The notes beneath the pieces are model-generated. The model was not told where the DNA came from. It saw only the letters and a program-made list of their open reading frames with translations, and searched no databases. Of a stretch of DNA of 38,868 bases, positions 9,634-19,311 are shown piece after piece. Source of the stretch: Desulfobacteraceae bacterium (lineage in GTDB: Bacteria; Desulfobacterota; DSM-4660; Desulfatiglandales; Desulfatiglandaceae). The translations under genes were made by a program, and so were the position numbers. The DNA is taken from positions 1-38,868 of the forward strand of contig QZIK01000120.1 in assembly GCA_003599015.1 (NCBI GenBank), in the 5' to 3' direction. The stretch's first letter is position 1, and each line of letters begins with the position of its first letter.

Positions 9634-9647
9634 GCCTAATTTTGGGC
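9634..9647 (+). promoter_or_regulatory. Near-copy (GCCTAATTTTGGGC) of the 7253-7266 palindrome
   Basis: 13/14 identity to GCCCAATTTTGGGC; located in the 164-nt gap before the CoA-transferase gene. Confidence 0.4.
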
Positions 9648-9699
9648 TGAGCTTCGACGATGCCACCGCTTCTTTGAGTCATCGCACAAGTACATTTCT

Positions 9700-10965
9700 A
9701 TGGTTGAGATGTCTGAGCATAAAACGACAACGAGCACCGAGGCACTTCTGAGAGGTTTTCGCGTCCTTGACTTGACCACAGATCCGACCGGCCCTTATGC
9801 GGCGCAAAACCTGGCCGGATTAGGGGCTGAGGTGATCAAGATCGAGCGGCCTCATATCGGCGATCCCTGCCGATGGAATCCTCCCTTTGTTGGCCCAAAG
9901 GGAATCGCCTACGAGGTGAAGAATCCTTACGACATCTCGGTTCAGTATCTGAGGCGGAACCGGGGCAAGAAGAGTGTTTTTCTAAACCTGAGGCATGAAA
10001 TGGGGAGGGAACTGTTCAAACGCCTTGTGAAGGTTAGCGATGTCGTTATCGAGAACTTTGCGCCGGGCATTATGGAGGCGAACGACCTGGATTACGACCG
10101 GCTGAAGCAAGTCAATCCGGGCATCGTTTTCTGCTCAGTCTCAGGCTATGGGCAGGACAGTGCTTACAAAGAGAGCCCCGGGTTCGATCTGATGGTTCAG
10201 GCCGCCAGCGGGATTATGGAAATGGAGGGCTCTTTGAACAGATCGAGCATTCGGTGTGGCACATGGGCTGGCCAGATGGTTCCCGCCCTGTGGGCAACCA
10301 TCAGCATCATGGCAGCCCTCCTGTCACGAGAGAAAACAGGCCGCGGAGACTATATCGACATATCCATGCAGGATGCCTGCTTCTCAGCGGCGGCAGACGA
10401 ATTCCTAAAGACATCCTCTTTTCAGAGAACGTTGCTCGGCGAGGATGAAAGTCCATCCAGGCCCGCTCCCTGGAATGTGTATCCGACCCGTAGTGGGCAG
10501 ATCGTCATCTGTGTGGCTCAGAGCAGCCAGTGGTACGCATTCCTGGAGGTAATAGGCAGAGAGGACTTGAGAGACGATCCACGTTTCAAGAGCCAACAGA
10601 TGCGGAGCAGAAACGCAGATGCCATTGATGCCATTACGGCTGCCTGGCTGGAATCGCTGACTGCGGATGAAGCGGTTAATAGGCTCAGAGAAAAGAAAAT
10701 TCCGTGCGAACGGGTTTCTTCATTTGAAAGGGCTATGGCGGACCCTCGTTTGATCTCTAGGAGGATGATCCAGGAAGCGATGCATCCGGTCTATGGAAAG
10801 ACCGGCCTGAAAGCGTCGGGATTTCCGGCCAAATTCTGGAAGGGTAAGGCCGGGTTTTTTTCGCCCGCCCCATATCCTGGACAGCACAATGAAGAGATCT
10901 ACATGGGATTGCTGGGCCTATCAAAGGAGTACATGGAAAGGTTGAAAGAAGAAGAGATCATTTAA
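9700..10965 (+). CDS. Class III (CaiB/BaiF/Frc family) CoA-transferase, BbsE/BbsF-like
   Basis: GFRVLDLTTDPTGPYAAQNLAGLGAEVIKIERP; catalytic Asp context DISMQDA. Confidence 0.92.
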   Translation: MVEMSEHKTTTSTEALLRGFRVLDLTTDPTGPYAAQNLAGLGAEVIKIERPHIGDPCRWNPPFVGPKGIAYEVKNPYDISVQYLRRNRGKKSVFLNLRHEMGRELFKRLVKVSDVVIENFAPGIMEANDLDYDRLKQVNPGIVFCSVSGYGQDSAYKESPGFDLMVQAASGIMEMEGSLNRSSIRCGTWAGQMVPALWATISIMAALLSREKTGRGDYIDISMQDACFSAAADEFLKTSSFQRTLLGEDESPSRPAPWNVYPTRSGQIVICVAQSSQWYAFLEVIGREDLRDDPRFKSQQMRSRNADAIDAITAAWLESLTADEAVNRLREKKIPCERVSSFERAMADPRLISRRMIQEAMHPVYGKTGLKASGFPAKFWKGKAGFFSPAPYPGQHNEEIYMGLLGLSKEYMERLKEEEII

Positions 10966-10970
10966 GGAGG

Positions 10971-12203
10971 ATGACGTATCCCATGCAAAAATACTACCCA
11001 TTGGAAGGGATAAGGGTGCTCGGCCTTGAACAGTACATCGCGGGACCGGACTGTACCATGTGGCTTGCTGATCAGGGCGCGGAAGTTATCAAGATAGAAA
11101 GACCTGGGAGCGGCGATCCGAGAAGAAACTATCTCCCGGAGGTAGAAGATAAGGACGGAAACAAGGCCTACGGGGGATTTGAAGTCTTCAATCGAAACAA
11201 GAAGAGCCTTTCGCTCAATATACAGTCCGAAAAGGGAAAGGCGCTGTTCAAGGAACTGATCAAACATACGGATGTCATTGTGGAAAACATGGCTCCGGGT
11301 ACAATCGAGAAATTAGGCTTGGGATATGATGTGCTTAAAGAAATCAATCCTAGACTCATCTATGCGGCCATCAGCGGCTTTGGGAGATTAGATGAATTGA
11401 AAGGGCCTTATTCAAATTGGCCTGCCTTTGACCCGGTCATTCAGGCAATGGCAGGCATCATGGACCTCATAGGCGAAGAAGGAAAACCACCCTTGTGGGG
11501 GTTTCCCGGACTGGCCGACATGTTCACAGGAGTGGTAACAGGATATGCCATCCTGTTGGCGCTGTTTATGCGAGAGCGAACCGGCGAGGGCCAGTTTATA
11601 GACTCTAGCATGTACGACAGTCTGGTCGCCCTCAATGAAATGGGGATTATGACTTATTCCTTCAGCGGGGAAATCCTTTCAAGGGGATCCGTCCTGCGAT
11701 TTCAGGCGCCAGCAGGGGCGTATCAGCTTAAAGACGGGAGCTATGTGGCCTTCCTTGCTGCCAATGACTTTATTTGGAAGCGTTTCTGCAAGGCCATAGA
11801 ACGGGAAGACCTGATTGAAAACCCAAAAACCGCAACCGGCCCTGAACGGGTCCGGAACAAGGATTTTCTGGAGCCGATCGTTCAGGAATGGATGGTCAGC
11901 AGAGATCGAAAAGAGGTTGTCGGGACGCTTCTTAGAAACGGTGTTCCGGTGGGACCGGTTCAAAACGCAGAAGACCTGGTTCATTGCCCCCACCTCAAGG
12001 CGCGCCAAATGCTTGTCCAAATTGAGCATCCCATTGCCGGGAAACGCGTTTATGCTAAGTCTCCTATTAGAATGACCAAAGCCAAAGACGTCCCAACCCG
12101 TCCATCCCCCACACTGGGCGAACACACGGACGCTATTCTGAAAGATCTGCTGAATTACGACAATGGCACCATTCAAGGCCTTCGAAATGAAGATGTTATT
12201 TAA
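10971..12203 (+). CDS. Class III (CaiB/BaiF/Frc family) CoA-transferase, second subunit/paralogue
   Basis: GIRVLGLEQYIAGPDCTMWLADQGAEVIKIERPGSGDPRR; DSSMYDS; 5-nt gap to the upstream paralogue. Confidence 0.92.
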   Translation: MTYPMQKYYPLEGIRVLGLEQYIAGPDCTMWLADQGAEVIKIERPGSGDPRRNYLPEVEDKDGNKAYGGFEVFNRNKKSLSLNIQSEKGKALFKELIKHTDVIVENMAPGTIEKLGLGYDVLKEINPRLIYAAISGFGRLDELKGPYSNWPAFDPVIQAMAGIMDLIGEEGKPPLWGFPGLADMFTGVVTGYAILLALFMRERTGEGQFIDSSMYDSLVALNEMGIMTYSFSGEILSRGSVLRFQAPAGAYQLKDGSYVAFLAANDFIWKRFCKAIEREDLIENPKTATGPERVRNKDFLEPIVQEWMVSRDRKEVVGTLLRNGVPVGPVQNAEDLVHCPHLKARQMLVQIEHPIAGKRVYAKSPIRMTKAKDVPTRPSPTLGEHTDAILKDLLNYDNGTIQGLRNEDVI

Positions 12204-12237
12204 AGGTGTTTTGCACGAAGAATAGGAGATCAAGCAG

Positions 12238-12693
12238 ATGGGAAATGAGAAAGCCGGGAAAAAAATGGGACAGAAAGAGAAGGAAGGAGAGGCAGATATT
12301 ACTTTTTATCATTCCGATCTGGTTGAAGTGCCGACAGACGGGTCTCCTCCATTCTTGAAAGGTTATCGTTGCAAGAGTTGCGGACAGCTTGATTTTCCGA
12401 AGTTAAGCATCTGTCCGGGCTGCTGGGGGGCGGAATTTGAGATGGTTCCTTTGAGCCGTAAAGGGACCCTTTATGCATTTGCTGAGGTCTTCTTAGGTCA
12501 GCCTGGGATGACGTATCCCATGACCATCGGATATGTAGATCTTCCCGAAAACATCCGAATATTTGCTCAGATCGAGGGAAAAGCAGAGCAATTCAACTGC
12601 AATGATGCCGTGGAGTTGACCATCGGGACAATACGAACGAATCGGGATGGTCTGCCCATCACAAGCTACAAATTCAAAAAGGCGGAATCTTAG
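12238..12693 (+). CDS. Zn-ribbon/OB-fold (DUF35) protein, BbsA-like thiolase partner
   Basis: CKSCGQLDFPKLSICPGC zinc ribbon followed by an OB-like region; immediately precedes a thiolase gene. Confidence 0.88.
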   Translation: MGNEKAGKKMGQKEKEGEADITFYHSDLVEVPTDGSPPFLKGYRCKSCGQLDFPKLSICPGCWGAEFEMVPLSRKGTLYAFAEVFLGQPGMTYPMTIGYVDLPENIRIFAQIEGKAEQFNCNDAVELTIGTIRTNRDGLPITSYKFKKAES

Positions 12694-12723
12694 TCTCTAT
12701 CTTTTTGTCAGGGGGATTAGATA

Positions 12724-13899
12724 ATGAAGCTGGACAGGGATGTCTACATTGCGGGCGTTGGGGAGACCAGATTTGGAAAGCACACATCGGACTTTGATGT
12801 GCTTGGAAGACAGGCTGCCCTGCAAGCCATGAGAGATGCGCATATCGAAAAACCCGGGATCGTTCAAACCGCATACGTTGGAAATGTGCAAAACGGCATT
12901 GTTACCGGACAGATGGTTTTTAAGGATCTCGGGATGTGCGGTGATCTGGCGATCATAAATGTGGAAAGCGCCTGTTCGGCTGGCGGCATGGCGGTATACT
13001 GCGCAGTAAAGGATGTAGCGACAGGAACGGCGGATATCTCTATTGCCGTCGGAACGGAAAACCACAGCCTTACCCGCCAGGCGGGGACGGCGTTTGCCGG
13101 TGCAACCGGCGACATTGAAACCATGCAAGGGCTTGTATTTACTGGCAAATATGCCATGAGGGCCAATCGATATATGTTTGAGACCGGTGCCACACCGGAA
13201 GACCTGGCAATGGTCACGGTCAAAAACAGACGGCAAGCGACCCACAATCCCCATGCCTGGTTCAAAGGCAACATTTCTATCGAAGAGGTTCTAGCCTCTA
13301 GGATGGTTGCCTCTCCGCTGACATTGCAACAATGCTGTGGCATCAGTGATGGAGCCGGCGCCGTTGTAGTTTGTTCAAGAGAGATGACAAAGAACCTTGG
13401 TATCCAGAAACCTGTTAAGGTTAGCGGTGCGGTTGTCTTTTCAGGGCCCTATCACAACAGGCCGAGGGATTTGACCGGTGACGATATCACTGAAATGGCG
13501 GCCAGGAGACTCTATGAAGAATCCGGAATCGGACCGGAGGACGTGAATATCATCGAATTGCACGATGCCTTCACCATAGCTGAAATACTCTATTACGAAT
13601 GTCTCGGACTTTGCAGAAAAGGAGAAGGCATCAAATTTCTGAGGGACGGTGAATCTACCTACGGCGGGAAATGTGTTGTTAGCCCCAGGGGCGGCATGCT
13701 CTCCTACGGACACCCTGTAGGAGCGTCCGGGGCCGCACAGATTGCATCATGCGTCAAGCAGTTGAGAGGAGAATGTGCCGGGTACCAGGTTGAACCGGTC
13801 CCGGCCGTTGCCATGACCCATGTGACGGGAGGGGGAATGTCAGGCACCGAACATGCTGCATGCACCATGCACATGCTGACAAAGGCCTGGCAGGCATAG
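12724..13899 (+). CDS. SCP2-type thiolase / BbsB-like
   Basis: [16 protein letters not shown] (nucleophilic Cys), [24 protein letters not shown]. Confidence 0.9.
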   Translation: MKLDRDVYIAGVGETRFGKHTSDFDVLGRQAALQAMRDAHIEKPGIVQTAYVGNVQNGIVTGQMVFKDLGMCGDLAIINVESACSAGGMAVYCAVKDVATGTADISIAVGTENHSLTRQAGTAFAGATGDIETMQGLVFTGKYAMRANRYMFETGATPEDLAMVTVKNRRQATHNPHAWFKGNISIEEVLASRMVASPLTLQQCCGISDGAGAVVVCSREMTKNLGIQKPVKVSGAVVFSGPYHNRPRDLTGDDITEMAARRLYEESGIGPEDVNIIELHDAFTIAEILYYECLGLCRKGEGIKFLRDGESTYGGKCVVSPRGGMLSYGHPVGASGAAQIASCVKQLRGECAGYQVEPVPAVAMTHVTGGGMSGTEHAACTMHMLTKAWQA

Positions 13900-13919
13900 A
13901 GCTGATCTGGAGAAGAGCT

Positions 13920-14081
13920 ATGAGGGAGCCTTTTGAAGTGCAACTGGGCAGGGAAAACCTCTCCTACCGCCTGACTTTCAAAGATGTGGTGGAGATCCTG
14001 GAGACCATCGATCGGTCTCCAGGCGAAGAACTGCATCTGGAAGTGGGGGACCTGAAATTGACAATTGAGAAAAAGAGATAG
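13920..14081 (+). CDS. 53-aa protein resembling the N-terminal segment of AccB/BCCP without the biotinyl domain
   Basis: ATG at 13920 with RBS ggagaagagct; FKDVVEILETIDRSPGEELHLEVGDLKLTIEKKR parallels DHDDLIQILEIVGHSDIDEFRLELGELKLFLKKS of the BCCP at 15636. Confidence 0.65.
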   Translation: MREPFEVQLGRENLSYRLTFKDVVEILETIDRSPGEELHLEVGDLKLTIEKKR

Positions 14082-14131
14082 GGGAAGAGGGCTTTCTTTC
14101 ACAATCAAATACCTATCGGGGGACATGTCAA

Positions 14132-15604
14132 TTGACCGAATTGGGATTTATCGAAGAGACCCTGCGCGATGGTCAACAGTCTTTGTGGGCGAACAGGATG
14201 ACTACGGAATCCATGCTGCCCGCAGCGCCCATGCTGGATGAGGCAGGATTCAAAAAGGTGCATATCATGAGCGCCTCATGCTTCGAATCCTGTCTGATGT
14301 ACCTTTACGAGGATCCGTGGGAGCGGATGCGCCTTCTCTGCAGCAGGATGCCCCATACGGAGATCATGGTCCTGATTCGGAGCCGGCACACCTTTGGCTG
14401 GGACCGATATCCCAACGATGTCATCGAACTCCTCTTCAAATGCCTGAAGCGGATCGGCATCGGCTGGGTCCTTATATTTGACGGTCTGAATGACATTCGC
14501 AACATGGAGTGGCAGTGTCGAATTGCCCGGGGTGTAGGTCTCAAGGCAGCCCCTGCCATCACCTTCGCAGAGAGTCCCGTTCACACAGACGCATATTATG
14601 CCGACAAGGCGAGTAAGCTTGTTGAGATCGGGGTGGACAGCATATGTCTGGGAGACGCCAGCGGCCTGCTGACGCCTCAAAGGACCCAAACCCTCATCCC
14701 AGCCGTTCGCCAAGCAATCGGCGACAAAACACTGCTGGAATTTTCGGCACACTCGGGAACGGGGCTGAGCAGCGGCTGCTACAGGGAGGCTCTGAAGGCC
14801 GGGGTGGACAGCATCTGCACGACCAGTCTGCCGCTGTCGTATGGGAATTCCATCCCCTCAACTATCGAGGTGATTCAGATGGCCCAAGGACAGGGGCTGA
14901 AGATTGGCCTCGACAGAGACTTGGTGAGCAGGATTGACGATTATTTCTATTGGGTGGCCTATCGAGAGAAACGGGCCACCGGAAAGCCGGTCCGGTTCGA
15001 TCCCGTAGCGTATCACAAATATGCCGGACATCAGATACCGGGCGGTATGATGTCACATTTGGTGAGCCAGTTGAGAGACTTGGGACTGGAACACCGCCTC
15101 CCTGAGGTGCTGGAAGAGGCGGCACGTGTTCGGGAAGAGCTGGGATGGCCGGTGATGGTGACGCCTTTCTCCCAATTCGTAGGTGTACAGGCGGTTTTCA
15201 ATGTGGTCCAGGGAGAGCGATATCTCACCATCCCGGCGGAGCTCTCGCTGTATGCCCGCGGTTATTACGGAGAACTGGCAGCGCCCATCGCACCCAATGT
15301 CCTCGATCGCATTCTCTCCAAGGGGGACTCCGAACCCATGGATCCTCTGGAAAACATCCATGAACCCATGGTCGGAAGGTTCATAAAGGAGAAAGGGCCT
15401 TTCCGGTCGGATGAGGACCTGCTCATGAGCCTGTTCAACACGCCTCAGACACTGGAGAAATATTTCAAGAACAAAAAAACGATCCATACGGAGGCCGTAA
15501 TGGGAACTCCGTTATCCTGTCTGATAAGAGAGCTGGCAAGTCGGCGTGACGTTCGGCGGGTTGCGATTCAAAAAGATAGGTTGAGGCTGGATGTCCGGTA
15601 TTAG
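14132..15604 (+). CDS. PycB/OadA/5S-type carboxyltransferase-like protein (DRE-TIM), atypical active site; TTG start
   Basis: EETLRDGQQSLWANRM, EDPWERMRLL, HQIPGGMMSHLVSQL typical of the family; flanked by BCCP and biotin carboxylase. Confidence 0.88.
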   Translation: MTELGFIEETLRDGQQSLWANRMTTESMLPAAPMLDEAGFKKVHIMSASCFESCLMYLYEDPWERMRLLCSRMPHTEIMVLIRSRHTFGWDRYPNDVIELLFKCLKRIGIGWVLIFDGLNDIRNMEWQCRIARGVGLKAAPAITFAESPVHTDAYYADKASKLVEIGVDSICLGDASGLLTPQRTQTLIPAVRQAIGDKTLLEFSAHSGTGLSSGCYREALKAGVDSICTTSLPLSYGNSIPSTIEVIQMAQGQGLKIGLDRDLVSRIDDYFYWVAYREKRATGKPVRFDPVAYHKYAGHQIPGGMMSHLVSQLRDLGLEHRLPEVLEEAARVREELGWPVMVTPFSQFVGVQAVFNVVQGERYLTIPAELSLYARGYYGELAAPIAPNVLDRILSKGDSEPMDPLENIHEPMVGRFIKEKGPFRSDEDLLMSLFNTPQTLEKYFKNKKTIHTEAVMGTPLSCLIRELASRRDVRRVAIQKDRLRLDVRY

Positions 15605-15635
15605 GGACTTAGGACCATCGAGCGAGTGGAGGCGA

Positions 15636-16202
15636 ATGATGGGGTCAATAGACCATGACGATCTGATTCAAATTTTAGAGATTGTGGGGCACTCTGATAT
15701 TGACGAATTTCGGCTGGAGCTTGGTGAACTTAAATTGTTCCTGAAGAAGTCAAGCGCGGCCCATGCTGATAGAGCGTCCGGTATGCCTGTTCCGGAAAGG
15801 ACAGAAACCGCATCCCTGACGGAAAGGGCAGAACCATCTGAAGAACGAACGACGAGTTCTGGAGCGTCAGGAGAAGTCCTGCCTGAAACGCGCGGAGAAC
15901 CCGAGTCCCGTGAACCGGCAAAGGTGACCGGTTACACAGCCATTAAGGCCCCGCTCTTGGGGACGTTCTACAGGGCGCCTAAACCCGGGGCACCGCCCTT
16001 TGTTACAGAAGGCCAGTCTGTGATCGAGGATGACACCCTGTGCATCATCGAGGTCATGAAACTCTTCAATACCATCAAGGCAGGCATCAAGGGCACCATC
16101 AAGGAAATCTGTGCGGAAGACGGGCAATTGGTGGAGTTTGACCAGACGCTGTTTTGGGTGGAAGAGGACCCTAAGCAAGAACTGAGGGAGGCTCAGGCCT
16201 GA
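15636..16202 (+). CDS. accB: Biotin carboxyl carrier protein (AccB-like)
   Basis: C-terminal biotinyl domain CIIEVMKLFNTIKAG; AccB-like N-terminus; ATG at 15636 with RBS ggagg (ORF track extends to 15591). Confidence 0.9.
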   Translation: MMGSIDHDDLIQILEIVGHSDIDEFRLELGELKLFLKKSSAAHADRASGMPVPERTETASLTERAEPSEERTTSSGASGEVLPETRGEPESREPAKVTGYTAIKAPLLGTFYRAPKPGAPPFVTEGQSVIEDDTLCIIEVMKLFNTIKAGIKGTIKEICAEDGQLVEFDQTLFWVEEDPKQELREAQA

Positions 16203-17554
16203 TGGGCAGTATCTCGAGGGTGTTTGTTGCGAACCGCGGTGAAATTGCCCTGCGGATCATCCGTGCCTGCCGGGAGATGGGCATAGAATCGGTGTTGGGG
16301 GTATCGAATGTGGACAAGAATAGCCTGCCCGCCAAGATGGCCGACCGAGTGGTCTGCATCGGGCCCCATCCACCCCTGCAGAGCTACCTCAAAGTAGGGA
16401 CGCTCATTACCGCCGCCCTTGGCACCGGTGCGGATGCCATCCATCCAGGGTATGGCTTTCTCGCAGAGCAGCCGGAGTTGGGAGAAGCATGCATGCACAA
16501 CGGGCTCATCTTCATCGGTCCGAAACCGGAAAACATCCGGCAGATGGGGGACAAACTGGTCGCGAGGGAAATGGTCAGAGATCTCGGCGTCCCTGTCATT
16601 CCCGGTTCTGAACTGGTGCACGATGCGAAAGAGGCCGGTGCGATGGCTGAAAAGGTCGGGTTCCCTGTTCTTCTAAAAGCGGCGGCCGGCGGTGGCGGCA
16701 AAGGGATGAAGATGGTCAGGAACCCAAGCGAGTTGAAATCGGTCTTTGAAGAGGCTTCAGCCGAGGCCCGGGCCGCATTCGGGGATGACAGGATCTATAT
16801 CGAGCACCTGATCGCGAACGCTCGGCACATCGAGGTCCAGATCCTTGCAGACCGGTATGGAAATGTGATTCACCTGTTTGAGCGTGATTGTTCGCTGCAG
16901 CGCCGGTATCAAAAGATGGTGGAGGAAGCCCCATCTCCTGCGGTAACGTCCGATATGCGTGAAAAAATCACACAGGCGGCGGTCGCCATTGCACAACATG
17001 TCAACTACGAGAATGCGGGCACTATCGAAATGGTTCTGGACCAGGATCAGGGAAAATTTTACTTCCTTGAGATGAACACGCGAATCCAGGTTGAACATCC
17101 TGTGACAGAAATGATCACCGGTAAGGACCTTGTCAAGGAACAGATTCGAATCGCGTCCGGAAACCCGATCAGTTTCACCCAGGAAGAAATTTCCATTAAG
17201 GGGCACGCCGTTGAATGCCGAATCAATGCCGAGAAACCTGACGCTAATTTCATGCCGCACCCTGGTCGGATTTTGAGCTGGACCCCACCGGAAGGACATG
17301 GAATTCGAATTGATAGCCACTGTTATTCAGGTTATTTCGTGCCGCCCTATTATGATTCCCTTCTTGCCAAACTGATCACAACGGGAGTCAACCGTTCCAA
17401 GGCCATTCATCGCATGGAGGACGCCCTTGCGAATTTTGATGTCAAAGGTGTGGAAACCACGATCCCCTTTTACCGGAAGGTCATGAACCATCCGGATTAT
17501 CTGAATGGACGGATACATACGCGGTGGGTAGAGGAGGTCTTCCTGAACCGGTGA
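16202..17554 (+). CDS. accC: Biotin carboxylase (AccC-like)
   Basis: VFVANRGEIALRIIRACREMGI, LKAAAGGGGKGMKMV, FLEMNTRIQVEHPVTE; TGATG overlap with the BCCP gene. Confidence 0.96.
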   Translation: MGSISRVFVANRGEIALRIIRACREMGIESVLGVSNVDKNSLPAKMADRVVCIGPHPPLQSYLKVGTLITAALGTGADAIHPGYGFLAEQPELGEACMHNGLIFIGPKPENIRQMGDKLVAREMVRDLGVPVIPGSELVHDAKEAGAMAEKVGFPVLLKAAAGGGGKGMKMVRNPSELKSVFEEASAEARAAFGDDRIYIEHLIANARHIEVQILADRYGNVIHLFERDCSLQRRYQKMVEEAPSPAVTSDMREKITQAAVAIAQHVNYENAGTIEMVLDQDQGKFYFLEMNTRIQVEHPVTEMITGKDLVKEQIRIASGNPISFTQEEISIKGHAVECRINAEKPDANFMPHPGRILSWTPPEGHGIRIDSHCYSGYFVPPYYDSLLAKLITTGVNRSKAIHRMEDALANFDVKGVETTIPFYRKVMNHPDYLNGRIHTRWVEEVFLNR

Positions 17555-17654
17555 GGCAGCGGGTTCCAACTGTCCAGAGTGGCTGCCTCGCTGAGCCTGA
17601 GATCCAAAACTCGGAAGTGGGAATCTCCGAAAGGAGACGTTTAGAGGTCATCTC

Positions 17655-18500
17655 ATGTCTATTGTTACCATAACGACAGGGTTTTACGGGAAAGGCCAGG
17701 AAGTCGCAGAGAAAGTCGCAAGCAGGCTCGACTATCGATGCATATCGAGAGAGACACTTCTCCATGCCTCGGACGGACTCAATCTCCCGGTATTAAGGGC
17801 CTTCCTGTCCTTTCGAAAAGGGCCTTCCGATATCGAGTTGACCAGCGCGGAGAAGGAAAAATACATCGCCGGCGTTCAGCTTCTGCTGTTGAGCGATTAT
17901 CAGAAGGACAATGTCGTCCACCATGGCATGGCAGGCCACTTCATTGTCAGGGGAGTCGAACATGGTCTGAAGGTCTTGATTATGCAGGATATCGAGGACC
18001 GGATGCGGTCTTGCATGGAGCAGGAGGGATTGTCCCGTAAAGATGCCTTGATCTATCTGAAGGAGAGAGACCATCCCCTTATCGAATGGGGGTTTCATCT
18101 ATACGGTATTCATCCCTGGGATTCAGACCTCTATGACTTGGCTATCCACCTCAAAAGGATCTCCGTTGATGCTGCGGTGGATATGATCTGCCGCACCGTC
18201 GCGCTCGACGTTTTCCAGACAACACCAGGATCCCAACGGCATGTCGATGACCTTCTCCTTGCTGCCAGGGCAAAGTGGGAGATCAGGGATATCAATCCCT
18301 ATGCGGACGTCTCGGCTCATGATGGTTCACTAACCGTAAGGGCTGTCCTGGACGGTGCGTCAGGCACATCTGTTGAAGAAAGAGACCGACTCACCGAGGA
18401 GATACAAGCGGCTGTAACAAAAATCCCTGGCGTAACGGAAGTCAGGATCGATGCAGCATTGTATCCGATAAGGGATATGGTGGAGGAAGGAACGCCATGA
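17655..18500 (+). CDS. Cytidylate-kinase-like family protein
   Basis: TTGFYGKGQEVAEKVASRLDYRCISRETLL N-terminus typical of the family; C-terminal BON-like extension. Confidence 0.75.
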   Translation: MSIVTITTGFYGKGQEVAEKVASRLDYRCISRETLLHASDGLNLPVLRAFLSFRKGPSDIELTSAEKEKYIAGVQLLLLSDYQKDNVVHHGMAGHFIVRGVEHGLKVLIMQDIEDRMRSCMEQEGLSRKDALIYLKERDHPLIEWGFHLYGIHPWDSDLYDLAIHLKRISVDAAVDMICRTVALDVFQTTPGSQRHVDDLLLAARAKWEIRDINPYADVSAHDGSLTVRAVLDGASGTSVEERDRLTEEIQAAVTKIPGVTEVRIDAALYPIRDMVEEGTP

Positions 18501-19285
18501 CTATTGTCGCCGGCTGTGATGTAGGCTCGATTACCGGCAAAACCGTCATTTTGGATGGGGGCGAGATCATTTCGTCCAGTGTCGTACCCTCTCGACCCCT
18601 GCCTGCCAGAACAGCCGCTGATACCATGGGCCAGGCCCTTGAGAAGGTGGGTCTCGACCTCAAAGACGTGAAGTATGTGGTGGGGACCGGCTACGGAAGG
18701 GTTAAAATTCCCTTTGCAAACAAGACGGTTTCGGAAATTGCCTGCCATGCCAAGGGAGCCGCATGTCTGATGGGGACAGCCGGAACCCTTATCGACATCG
18801 GCGGACAGGACTGTAAGGCAATTGCTCTGGATGAAAAGGTCCGGGGGAAGGTTAAGAGTTTTGTCATGAACGACAAATGCGCGGCAGGGACCGGGAGATT
18901 CCTCGAGGTTATGGCCGCGGTTTTTGAAATCAATGTCGATGAGATGGGTCCGCTGGCTGTCCAAGCCAAGAAGATCGTCCCCATATCCAGTCAGTGCAGT
19001 GTTTTCGCCGAGAGTGAAGTGATCAGCCTCATTGCCGAAGAAAACGATCGAGCGGATATCTTGGCAGGCGTTTGTGATTCCGCGGCAGGCAGGATTATCT
19101 CTCTGGTAGGCAGGGTCGGGCTGAGAGAAGACGTCATTATTTCAGGTGGGGTCGGTAAAAATATCGGCGTGGTCAGGGCAATAGAGAGAAGACTGGGCAT
19201 TGAAATGAAGCGTCTGCCGGGTGATCCACAGATCGTTGGGGCCCTGGGCGCGGCTATCATCGCCCAGGAAATGAGCCTTAAATAG
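18497..19285 (+). CDS. 2-hydroxyacyl-CoA dehydratase / benzoyl-CoA reductase-type ATPase activase (HgdC/BcrD family)
   Basis: GCDVGSITGKTVIL, IDIGGQDCKAI, NDKCAAGTGRFLE, SSQCSVFAESEV (two FeS-ligand Cys); 4-nt overlap with the upstream gene. Confidence 0.94.
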   Translation: MTIVAGCDVGSITGKTVILDGGEIISSSVVPSRPLPARTAADTMGQALEKVGLDLKDVKYVVGTGYGRVKIPFANKTVSEIACHAKGAACLMGTAGTLIDIGGQDCKAIALDEKVRGKVKSFVMNDKCAAGTGRFLEVMAAVFEINVDEMGPLAVQAKKIVPISSQCSVFAESEVISLIAEENDRADILAGVCDSAAGRIISLVGRVGLREDVIISGGVGKNIGVVRAIERRLGIEMKRLPGDPQIVGALGAAIIAQEMSLK

Positions 19286-19311
19286 GCGGCATTGATTAAA
19301 AGGAAATCAGT

